Part shown: positions 54,548-64,000 of the stretch, one piece after another
How the letters are laid out: every line of letters begins with the position of its first letter
Numbering within the stretch: the stretch's first letter is position 1
Source of the DNA: Aspidapion aeneum
Taxonomy: Eukaryota; Arthropoda; Insecta; Coleoptera; Brentidae
Assembly (NCBI GenBank): GCA_963576565.1
Contig: OY755038.1
Location: 63,157,622 to 63,221,621 of the forward strand
Length of the DNA stretch: 64,000 bases
Direction: 5' to 3'
The notes under the pieces: generated by a model
The model's input: the letters and a program-made list of their open reading frames with translations, nothing else
Database searches by the model: none
Told to the model about the DNA's origin: nothing
Program-made: the position numbers and the translations under genes

Positions 54548-54985
54548 TTGAAATTAATAGTGCCGGGCCCTATTCTGACAGTTTCGCATTATAAGAACGG
54601 CTGTCTTCTTTCAAAATTAGACCTTTGCATATTAAGAGAGCCGGAATTTATCAATTCCACTATCGTGCCGCCATTATTAATGGAAAATCAACGACTGCAT
54701 TTGCATGACTTTGGTATGTCAATTCTAAAAGATCGACTGTCAGTTTTCATTGGAAAACTGTTAGAAAAGTGCCCGGAACTACTACTGCTTGGATTTATGG
54801 CAATAAGACCCTACTCTATTAAAGCTTTGCAGTATTTGTACCGTGCTTTAAGCAAGTTTTACTTTATGTTATTTTTAGCTATACCTCTGCAATATTTTCT
54901 ATTTGGTTTTTTTTATTCTACTTTATTCATTTTAAATAACTGTCAATCGTTGTTCCAGATATTACAAGAATCAACATTAAAATGA
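54548..54985 (+). CDS. unrecognised 145-codon open frame
   Basis: The longest frame outside the retrotransposons. It begins MKLIVPGPILTVSHYKNGCL, and residues 108-135 are strongly hydrophobic and may form a membrane segment. I recognise no domain. In DNA this AT-rich, one frame of such length in 64 kb could arise by chance. It lies immediately after a foldback element. No splice signals or promoter stand out. Confidence 0.15.
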   Translation: MKLIVPGPILTVSHYKNGCLLSKLDLCILREPEFINSTIVPPLLMENQRLHLHDFGMSILKDRLSVFIGKLLEKCPELLLLGFMAIRPYSIKALQYLYRALSKFYFMLFLAIPLQYFLFGFFYSTLFILNNCQSLFQILQESTLK

Positions 54986-55980
54986 TATATTGGCATTTGA
55001 AGGACAATGATATTGACAATTGCAGCTGCTAGGAAGTGATATCTGTTTCCCTTAATATTTAAAGTTTTTTTTCTAAAAATATTTTATTTTCTTAAATAAT
55101 TGTTTTTATTTTTTATTATTATTATTTTTTTAAATTTAAATGATATTTTTTCGATATCAAGTTTTTTATTAAAATTTATTCTAAATAATTATTATTGTTA
55201 TCAAATCAATCAATTAAGTTTTGCTTTGATTACATATTTTACTACATGTTCTTTTTTGTACTTTTCGCACTGAAGGTTTAAGAAATAAACCGAAACTTTT
55301 CCAATCATTTTTACAGTTGTATAAAATTATTTGTCCTACCTCAACAACCAACTATCACCTAAAAAATATTTTTTTGTGCAGAACCTCTAAAACGAGAGTA
55401 TAAAAAATCGGTAAATAAATTTACAAAAGATAAAAATTACGTATCTAACTTGTTTGAGTCCATGCATGGAATAACCTAACTCGCCGCAGGACTCTGCACC
55501 ACAGCTTTGACATAACCGACCGGACCGTATGCTGAGCTTATACAAAGGCAAACAGATTAACTAAATTGGTAAATTTGCCAACATTGTAATTGGAAAAGTT
55601 ATGCCTTATTTGAACTGAGAAAATGGTTAAACAGGCATGGAAATATAAAATCAGTAGCACATGCATTCAACAAAATAATTTAATTAAAAGCCGGTTAGTA
55701 CTGTCAGTTTTCGTTAAAGTTTGACAATAACAAAAAAAATATTATGCAAACTAAAAACATCTGACGGGTTTTTAAAAATTTTCCTGTTGTAAAATTTCCA
55801 ATTTTTTTTACGTATCTTTTTTTAACAAAATAATTAAAAAAATATATTCTTAAACATATAAGTGCATTTATCAGCTTATAATAACAAAAAACTTACCATC
55901 ACTTTATACTTATCTTAAGATCTTATAACTTGGTGCATTTAATTCCAGAGTTTTGGGTTAAGCATACAAACCCTAGTAAG
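54986..55980. other. no gene seen
   Basis: AT-rich (especially 55040-55210) with no coding pattern. Confidence 0.35.
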
Positions 55981-56647
55981 TATAGGGTTTTTCCGTATAT
56001 TTTTACGCAATATCTACGTTTGTTTTTAATTTTAAGTTCAACGACGAAGTTTAAGAATCTTGGGGTGAGACTGAAAAAAAAAATCTAAATGTCAAAAATT
56101 GAAAAGTCGTTGGTTTTTTTTTTAATGGAACACACTGTATATTATTCTAGATATTAATAGATCTTTTTTTCACAAATTCAAAAATATATAATTTTGATAT
56201 TATTTCGTTTATTAGTTGTGGAGATATATGCGTTATAAAATTTTAAAAACTAAAATTACTGCACAGAATCACCGCGGATGATAAATATTAATAAATTATA
56301 TACCTTATAAAAACCCCACCATGTATTAAAGAGTAGGTACCAATTTAAGTTTTTAAAACATTTAAACGCATATATCTCTAGAATTGATTAACAACATAAT
56401 TTCAACATATATATTTTTGAAATCAGAAAGAAAAAATCTATAAAATGCTAAAAGAAAATACAGGATATTTTATTTAAAAAACCTTCGCCCTGTCATATTT
56501 TGACATTTAGAATATCATTTTGACATTCTGACACAAATATTTTTAAACTTCGTAAAAAATTATAAAACTTGTGTATTTATCGTGTATTGATATATATTCA
56601 AATAAACGTTTTAGATATGGGGTAAAAATATACGGGAAATCCCTATA
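55981..56647. mobile_element. foldback element, 667 bp
   Basis: TATAGGGTTTTTCCGTATAT at the left mirrors ATATACGGGAAATCCCTATA at the right. The inner arms share AAACTTCGTAAAAAATTATA-type and GGAGATATATGCGTT / AACGCATATATCTC blocks. A half copy lies at 37011-37400. Confidence 0.75.
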
Positions 56648-59076
56648 CCAGGTAAAAAGACAACAAACCTACAACTCAAATGAATTATTAATTTATGTCA
56701 ACTAAACGTGGTATTAGGTGAAGAACATTTCCAAATAACATACCTACCAGAAAAGCTCACAGTCCCCTCTTTTTTTATTATATTAGTTTATTATGTGATA
56801 ATAATAATAATACAAAAGAGACAACGGAAGTTTGTACTCATAGATCAAACACACGCATACGGTAGAAAAATTATTAAAACACAAAAATAAAGAACTTATA
56901 TAAATTGATTTACAAATATTTTATTATTCCCCAATGTTTTATAATTTACAACTGTAACATTGTCACTAAGTTTTCTTAGTTATACTAGTTTCCTAAATTT
57001 CACGCTTTTTTCAATTTTAATGTTATTTTAGCAAAAATTTAAATAAACTTTTAATGACGTTTTTTTTTGCTACACCGGTATTGTTTTTTTTTAAATATTT
57101 TTCTTCCAACTGACGAGGACGTGTCGTTAACATTAAAAGCAATACTGACACGTTTAATTTTTAAGCAGATAAATATTATATAGATGAGCTTTGAAAGAGT
57201 TTAAAGAATACGCCTTTTACGCGGGGTTAAGTTAACCCTCTAAAAACCATAGTAAGGAAAGAGAGGCACACACAAAAAAGTAGTGGGCCATTTCCCTTAA
57301 TGGTTGGGCAGAATTTTCGAAGTTGTGGTGATTTTGATATAAATTGGTACGATTAATAAACTTATGAAGACATTTACAAAAATCATATTTTTTTTTCCGG
57401 CGACGTAATATATGCGGCGTCGCGACGCTTTCAAATGTGACGTGACATTGATCCAGATTTTCTGAAATAACTTAATAGCTACATTAGATAGGACAGTTCT
57501 AATTTCACTTTTAGGCAGACAACGAGTGTGCCTTTCTAATGCACTTTAGAAGCGTGATTAAGTTCCATTAAATAAAAATTGTTAAATTTAGTTTTTATCA
57601 AAATTTACATTTTTGTATTTTTCCTTAATTTTGGTTGATCTGAAGCGGTTAAGTGGTTTTAGGGGTGATTTTGGATTTGGTTGCAAACTAAGGTTCCTTT
57701 TGGGTCTGCCTATAAGAATATATTATAACTTAGATTTTTCACTTGCAGAAAATGATGCAAAAAATTTTTGAATTTGGTCAAGTCAGTTTTTTTATAAAAT
57801 CCATGGATTCCGCTCATAACAAAATCATTTTTTTACTACACTTTATTTTAAACTATTTTTTTCTTAAGTTTTTATTATTATGTTTAGAATTTAAAGAAAA
57901 TTTTAAAAAGTATATTGCAGTTCAAACCAAATAGTCAGGGAGTTTGGGAATTTAATCCAAACACAAGAAATGATACTTTAAAAATCCTTGAATTTTGAGT
58001 CAATTTTGGCACCCCTTCATTCATGTCCATGGGATTTTTATATTTCCCGGGTGATTTTGTTCCTCCAAAAGAATTTACTTTCCCAAGGAACAAGCTTTCA
58101 AAATTTGTGTAAATCTCCAAAAACCATATTGAAGTTTTTGCCCCCAAAAATAGCTATTTTTAGAGAATCTATGAAATCCCATAAAAACAAGTCATTACTG
58201 TTATTAACTAGCTGTAGATCTATGACTTGAACTTAACTATAGAAATTTTTGTACTTCTATTATGGGTGCTGACCATATACTATCATCCAAATTATTAAAA
58301 TATCGGGTGAAGCAAAAAAAAAACGGAAAAAAACGGACATTTTTATTTGAAATATTTCTTGAACTATGCTGTTTGCTAATTTCTGAAGAAAGTGTATTTT
58401 TACCATATAATAATATTTTTTTTTACTTCCTGTTAAACTTGATAAATTATTATAATCCAAAAAACTATTTTGTCTGGGGGTAAGGCCATCAACGACGCAG
58501 GTGTTGTTATATGAGGGCAGCCAAATGCGTAGAATAAAAGGAAAAATGAATTAAAAAATTAATAACAGCACTTGCAAAGTGCAATTCACCCTATTTAAAT
58601 CGAACATTTTAAAGAATTCTATGATCAGGAGAGGCATCAAAATAGGAGGCCAATACTCCAGCCCCGAACCTGAACCTAATAATTATAAAAACATGTTACA
58701 AACACAATTTAACATTCTCTAGTTTCGGTTTATAATTACCGAAATAGAAAAGAAATACTTATTAACTTAGATATTTATGAAATAATAAACTCCGCCAGTG
58801 ATATTTTTAAAATACCGGTAATTTAATAAAAAAATGTAACTTACCAAGAAACCCAAATAAGTTTTGTTGCGAAATTTTATTAAAAGATTCTGATTTTCTT
58901 CTCCACGAACGCATCAAAAAGATAATGACACAATGTGTTGCATTGTTTTTGACACATTTATTCCAAGCCATCAGATTTCTAATTATGTGGAGCCATTAAC
59001 TATGAAATACTTAAAATAATACTCTAGAGATGGTATTGCATAGAGTAGGATTTCCTTAAGGTCGATAAGTATATCA
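56648..59076. other. no gene seen
   Basis: AT-rich with short overlapping frames near 57740-58480 on both strands, none with known domains. Confidence 0.35.
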
Positions 59077-59083
59077 GTAGTAA

Positions 59084-59236
59084 CAGTGGCGCACCCAGGA
59101 ATATGTCTTGGGGGGGCCCGAAGCCTCATGATGTCGAATATTAAGCTATTTTTTGTGTTTTTTTTTTCTGAAATATGTAAAAAAATCTAAGGCTTGGGGG
59201 GGCCCGGGCCTCGCCCCCCCCCTGGGTGCGCCCATG
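59084..59236. mobile_element. GC-ended MITE, 7-bp target duplication (copy C)
   Basis: CAGTGGCGCACCCAGGA to TGGGTGCGCCCATG, flanked by GTAGTAA at 59077-59083 and 59237-59243. The best preserved terminal inverted repeats of the family. Confidence 0.82.
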
Positions 59237-59573
59237 GTAGTAACTCAGATGACCAACAAATTGGGAGGAAACATGACGGCGCCTCCGCGATGCTTAATTT
59301 CAAATTCACAATTACAGGTATTATGGGAAGGATGCCAACATTTTACAAATAAAGCCTTAAAATTACTGCCTATATAAAGCGTTCCTAAAATTGTCTTATT
59401 ATAATATTTTTACCCTAGAACTAATATAGTACAATAAATATACGTACACGCTGATCTAGAGCTAAATAGAAAACATTTGTAGGTACTTGCAAACCCCAAA
59501 GGCCGCAGAAAACAGCCAGTTATTTATTTGGTTTTTGTATTTTTTGTAACTTTAGACCCCTTTGGTACGTCTA

Positions 59574-59756
59574 TGGGCAGGGCCCGTAGTAGGCACGGGC
59601 AAACCGGGCTTCTGCTCAGGGGCGCCAAATCAGAGCTCTAAAGGTGCTAAATTGTAAATCTAGAGTAGCCGGATTAGATGTATTTAGAAGTATGAGTATA
59701 GGCGCTCCAATTTACTGTTTCGCCCAGGGCGCCTAAATATCTATGGTGGGTCCTGT
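59574..59756. repeat. possible small MITE
   Basis: CAGGGCCCGTAGTAGG at the left and GGTGGGTCCTG at the right are roughly complementary. TATGGG occurs on both outer sides. GGGGCGCC and AGGGCGCC blocks lie inside. The boundary is uncertain. Confidence 0.4.
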
Positions 59757-60234
59757 TATGGGCTTCAGTTATTTAAATGTATTGTAGGTTCTAAGGTTCT
59801 ATATAAATTCAAAGCATATTATTAATATTTTGACAGCAAATAATTAACGTTTTTGTAGTCCCTACTAAATATAAAAACATTGGTTCCGTTTTCAAAAATA
59901 AAGGTTCTCTTTAAATTTGGTATGGATATATGATTTTTAAACATTATAAAATTGTCATTTTTAAAACGAAATTTAAGGTAAATGGTGTAATTTTGGGAAT
60001 TTCGACAATTTTTTAAAAAGTGCTATTTTTAAGTATGTTTGGCATAAAAACTCCGGCACGATTTTTGTAAATTTATACAGCTTTTGAAAGCTTGTTTCTT
60101 AATATAACTAATTCCTTTGGAGGATCAAAATCACCCAGAAAATAAAAAAAATCCGAGGCACACAAATGAAGAGATGTCAAATTGAGCCCTAAATCCAATG
60201 TTTTTTTACATAGCATTACTTAAGTTTGAATTTT
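59757..60234. other. no gene seen
   Basis: AT-rich with no coding pattern. Confidence 0.35.
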
Positions 60235-60363
60235 AGCTCACACATATACTATACTATAGCTATGGTGATCCTAATTTTTTCGAGAAAAAAAAAGTTGCTC
60301 CGATTTCAAAAATTTTTATATATCTTTGGGTTTCAGATGATTTTGAAACTTTTTTGTTGCGCC

Positions 60364-60429
<66 letters not shown>

Positions 60430-61035
60430 ATGTCTGTCTGTCTGTATGTCTGTATGTCTGTATGTCTGTATGTCTGTATGTCTGTCTGTAACGACCAACA
60501 CGCATAACTCCAAAACCGCTTGCCCGATTTCAATGAAATTTGGTACCTAGGCTGGGTCTTGGGTCGAGATAGTCCCATCTAAAAATGAACACCGAACACA
60601 AGCCAAATAAAAGGGTGGGGGTAGATTTTAAAAATTAGAGTTTATGTGAAAAAATGGCGTGTGTGATATCAAACGAAAGGTAATTGAGTTTGGAGTTAAA
60701 CAAAATATATTTTAGTTTTTTTAAGGGTGGGGGTAGATTTCAAAAATTACAGTTTACGTAAAAATATGGCGTGTGTGATATCAAACGAGAGGTAATTGAG
60801 TCCGGAGTTAAACAAAATATATTTTAGTTTTTGTTTTTTTAAGGGTGGGGGTAGATTTCAAAAATTTGAGTTTAAGTCAAAACATGGCTTGTGTGGTATC
60901 AAACGAAAGGTAATTTAGTCTGGGGTTGAATAAAATTTATTTTAGTTTTTAGTTATATCAGCTCACACGTACGCTATAACTATAGTAGATACCTAGTGTG
61001 AGCTTAGGGGCCCATATATTGGCAGAGTATTTTTA
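60235..61035 (+). mobile_element. hairpin-ended element with TCTG microsatellite, copy 1
   Basis: Begins AGCTCACAC and ends with a hairpin of AGCTCACAC (60960-60968) and GTGTGAGCT (60996-61004). Order: the unique block ATTTTTTCGAGAAAAAAAAA, a (TCTG/TATG)n run at 60365-60489, a block with CAAACCGCTTG-type bases, then three tandem units starting GGGTGGGGGTAGATTT at 60613, 60725 and 60843 (periods 112 and 118). The microsatellite is read as open frames on both strands; these are artefacts. The left hairpin has lost its right half compared with copy 2. Confidence 0.78.
60365..60489. repeat. (TCTG)n microsatellite with TATG interruptions
   Basis: About 31 tetranucleotide units. The first half is pure TCTG and the second half alternates with TATG. 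Confidence 0.95.
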
Positions 61036-62343
61036 TTAGACACCCGGTCTATTTTATATTTACCGCAAATTTTTTTAAAATAATTCTGTTAATTTTTGAT
61101 AATATTTAGACAAGAAATAAGAATAAAAAAATTAGTCCTAGTACTTAAAAAAAAATTATTTAATCATAAGAGCATTTCTTTTTAATTTTTTTATAAAACG
61201 CGATATTGCTAATTTTGGTATTTTTTTGCGCGGTTTTGTGTAAAGATAATATACAAATTTAAGCACATCATGATAGGCTAACTCAGAAAATACAATAATT
61301 ATTATACGAGATCAAAATCACCACCAAACTGTGTTTAATCGAAGCAAATAATCCAAAAATTTAAAAAATTAAAATATTTAAATTTTGGTGGAAATTTCAT
61401 TTCTAAAATTTTTTATAAAAAAACTCAAAATATTTGTTGAGATTGTTATAGACCGGTAAATAGATACATCTACTGGCTGCATAAAACTGAAAACAAAATT
61501 GTCGTATAAATTACCGTTTTTGAGATATTTGACAAAAAGTAGGTTACTATCAATGTTCACCTTTAGGGCATCGCGACGCTACCTATAATGCGACGCCGAG
61601 CAAATCACTGCTTTTTCCTAACTTTGTAGGGAGTCCTTGAACAGCATGCCAAGTTATATCAAAATCACCCAAAAATTGAATATTTCCAATTTGACTGTCC
61701 GACCATATTGTGATGCAGTGCCGCGTGGTTGTTACTGAACGTGCATGAAAATTTTAATACTTATATAAGCTACATAGCTCGTAAGCACATTGTTCGAAAG
61801 AGAGTTGATCTGTTATAAGACGCACCTATTTTATTTAGGCCTTGGATGCTTCGGTCATGCAAAAAATCTGCTTAGAACAAAAAAATTATTTGACTTGCAA
61901 GCATAAGTGCTGCTCTTAGTCGTGCAGCTATGTTGCTGCGTCATACATTATTCAATTGGAAATTTTATGTGCTACAAAAAATGTCATAACTAAGGTATCT
62001 TAAATTGGATGTCTAGATATCTGTGTTTTATATAACAAAAACAGATTTTTCCTAGGGTCACAAATTAAAGCTGTCCTGGGCAGCTATCAACTTAGACTAA
62101 GAAACCAATTTATATAGTTTTTTGTAGGCTGATTCAATCTCTACAAGATTTATTTTTGCAAGTTTTTTCAAAAACTTTTGTTTTTTGAGATAAAATTGTT
62201 TAATTAAAAAAAGTCATTTTACTTTTATTAAACTACCCCTAATTCGACACCCTGTAGGGGTGTTATTTTTAAAACTATACACCAAATTAAAGCTGTAATC
62301 GTGTACTCTTGAATGCGCCTATTACGGTTTATCAGCTTTTATT
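61036..62343. other. no gene seen, between the two hairpin-ended elements
   Basis: AT-rich. ATCGCGACGCTACC and ATGCGACGCCGAG occur near 61570-61600, and a related GGCGTCGCGACGC lies at about 57414. No coding pattern. Confidence 0.35.
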
Positions 62344-63110
62344 AGCTCACACATATACTATACTATAGTAGTGTGAGCTATGGTGATCCTAATTTTTTCG
62401 AGAAAAAAAAAGTTGCTCCGATTTCAAAAATTTTTATATATCTTTGCGTTTCAGATGATTTTGAAACTTTTTTGTTGCGCCGTCTGTCTGTCTGTCTGTC
62501 TGTCTGTATGTCTGTCTGTCTGTCTGTCTGTCTGTGTGTCTGTATGTCTGTCTGTAACGACCAACGCGCATAACTCAAAAACCGCTTGTCCGATTTTAAT
62601 GAAATTTGGTACCCAGGCTGGGTTTTGGGTCGAGATGGTCCCATTTAAAAATGAACAAAATCCACCGAACACAAGCCAAATAAAAGGGTGGGGGTAGATT
62701 TCAAAAATTAGAGTTTATGAAAAAATATGGCGTGTGTGATATCAAACGAAAGGTAATTGAGTCTGGAGTTAAACAAAATACATTTCAGTTTATTTAAAAA
62801 AAAAGGGGGGGGGGTAAATTTCAAAAATTAGTGTTTAAGTGGAAATATGGCGTGTGTGATATCAAACGAAAGGTAATTGAGTCTGGAGTTAAACAAAATA
62901 CATTTTAGTTTAAAAAAAAAGGGTGGGGGTAGATTTGAAAAATTAGAGTATAAGTCAAAACATGGCTTGTGTGGTATCAAACGAAAGGTAATTGAGTCTG
63001 GAGTTCAATAAAACATACTTCAGTTTTTAGTTATATTAGCTTTCACGTAGATACACTATAACTATAGTACCCAGTGTGAGCTTAGGTGCTCATAGATTGG
63101 CAGAGTATTT
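62344..63110 (+). mobile_element. hairpin-ended element with TCTG microsatellite, copy 2
   Basis: Same order and orientation as copy 1. The left hairpin is complete here: AGCTCACAC (62344-62352) and GTGTGAGCT (62371-62379). The right hairpin is AGCTTTCAC (from 63037) with GTGTGAGCT (63074-63082). The microsatellite (62482-62555) is shorter than in copy 1. Three internal units start at about 62685, 62803 and 62921. Confidence 0.78.
62482..62555. repeat. (TCTG)n microsatellite
   Basis: About 18 units, mostly TCTG with a few TATG and TGTG. Confidence 0.95.
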
Positions 63111-64000
63111 TTTAAGGGTATGTTTTGCAGAAATTTAAAAAAAAATCATGTTTTAAGACCTAATTTAGGGGTTGAGACCCCACTACGGAGGCTTAAATTA
63201 TGTTTGAAAATGCTGAAAAATAGTGGATTAAAAAAAAACAAAATTAAACTATCCCGAGATTTCATTTTTAAAAAAACGCCACTCCTCACCCCCTTGGAGG
63301 GGGTGCACCGTGGGTTCTGCACAATATGCCAGGTCTCCACCATTTATGTTCTACGATTTTTTCTGTAAATTTTGACCTACTACACAATATTGTATCACAA
63401 ATAGGCAACCTGAAGCTAAAAACGGCCTTTTTCAAATCTGATTAATATGCGTCGGCGTCGGTCGCAAAGGGTTGTGTCCTATTCTACTGCGCGTATGCTA
63501 CATGACTACATGGTTTTTTGACATACATCTTAAAAATTTCTTATATATATATCTTCAAATTCGAAACTTTGGCAGTACATTTACTTAGGTTAGTTAATAA
63601 TAATGCTGGGTATTTTTAAAATTTTTGATATTTGAAAAAGTAAACCACTAGTAGATCCTCTTTGACACGACTACTATTTAATTAATATTGGATTGGTAGT
63701 TTTGAAGATTTTGCGGCTCGGACAGACATAAGTGACAATAATTATGATGTTCAAGTGTTTAAAATTCAGACTCAGACTCATTTTGGGTAAAATCAAAACC
63801 CTCAATGGAGACTATATATGTATAGGATTTAAAAAAAGGTTTTAAAATTCAAGAGTATCTACTTACTTTATTTTTCAAAATTTGTTTTGGGGAAAATAAA
63901 GCAAAACATTCAGTTTACTAAAAAATAAACGGCAAAATGTTTGTTTATTCGCAACGGCTAACAAACGCGTTAGCTATTAAAGTCGCAACGCATTAAAAAT
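63111..64000. other. no gene seen
   Basis: A small GC-richer patch with CACCCCCTTGGAGGGGGTG (palindromic, about 63288-63306), otherwise AT-rich. Confidence 0.35.

Noticed and set aside
60226..60578. Several overlapping open frames on both strands rich in Cys-Leu-Ser-Val or Arg-Gln-Thr-Asp
   Set aside because: They are translations of the (TCTG)n microsatellite, which has no stop codon in any frame. The same happens at 62373-62697.

Overview
This is a 64 kb window of AT-rich, repeat-dense animal nuclear DNA, most probably from an insect. An env-carrying Ty3/gypsy element of the errantivirus type, a tRNA-Ser primer binding site, mariner and piggyBac-like relics, and an immunoglobulin exon resembling the arthropod sidestep family all point that way. 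I cannot name the species or, with confidence, the order. Most of the window looks like intron or intergenic DNA filled by successive layers of transposable elements. Only one short host coding exon is convincing: the minus-strand Ig V-set exon at 2190-2322, with good splice sites on both sides. A TATA/Inr pair with a strong splice donor at about 40.3-39.9 kb, also on the minus strand, could be a 5' non-coding exon of a gene.

Layout. 0-5 kb: nested foldback elements, the Ig exon, a GC-rich MITE with a 7-bp target duplication, a four-copy tandem repeat and a tRNA-derived element. 5.0-10.5 kb: a palindromic repeat interrupted by a full-length but decayed non-LTR retrotransposon (5607-10105; ORF1 open, ORF2 broken) with a 16-bp target-site duplication. 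11.3-21.4 kb: a run of large foldback or long-TIR elements, some carrying tRNA-like segments. 21.4-27.4 kb: largely featureless, with a 3' fragment of a second LINE at 25.4-25.75 kb. 27456-36021: a nearly intact LTR retrotransposon with two 443-bp LTRs, a TATA target duplication, gag with one stop, intact pol and a frameshifted env. 36-49 kb: relics, including a piggyBac-like MITE with TTAA ends, mariner transposase fragments and small inverted repeats. 49.9-51.7 kb: a cluster of recurring TACAGGGTG-type ends. 52.4-54.0 kb: a second copy of the 16.3-18.9 kb repeat with a SINE-like insertion. 54-64 kb: more foldbacks, another 7-bp-TSD MITE and two copies of a hairpin-ended element containing a TCTG microsatellite and 115-bp internal tandem repeats.

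The only genes that function together are those of the LTR element: gag and pol in a -1 frame relation, env overlapping the pol end, and LTRs carrying promoter and polyadenylation signals. Nothing suggests a host operon or gene cluster. The main interest is in transposon architecture: nested insertions that can be ordered in time, and several repeat families whose ends can be defined from the sequence itself.
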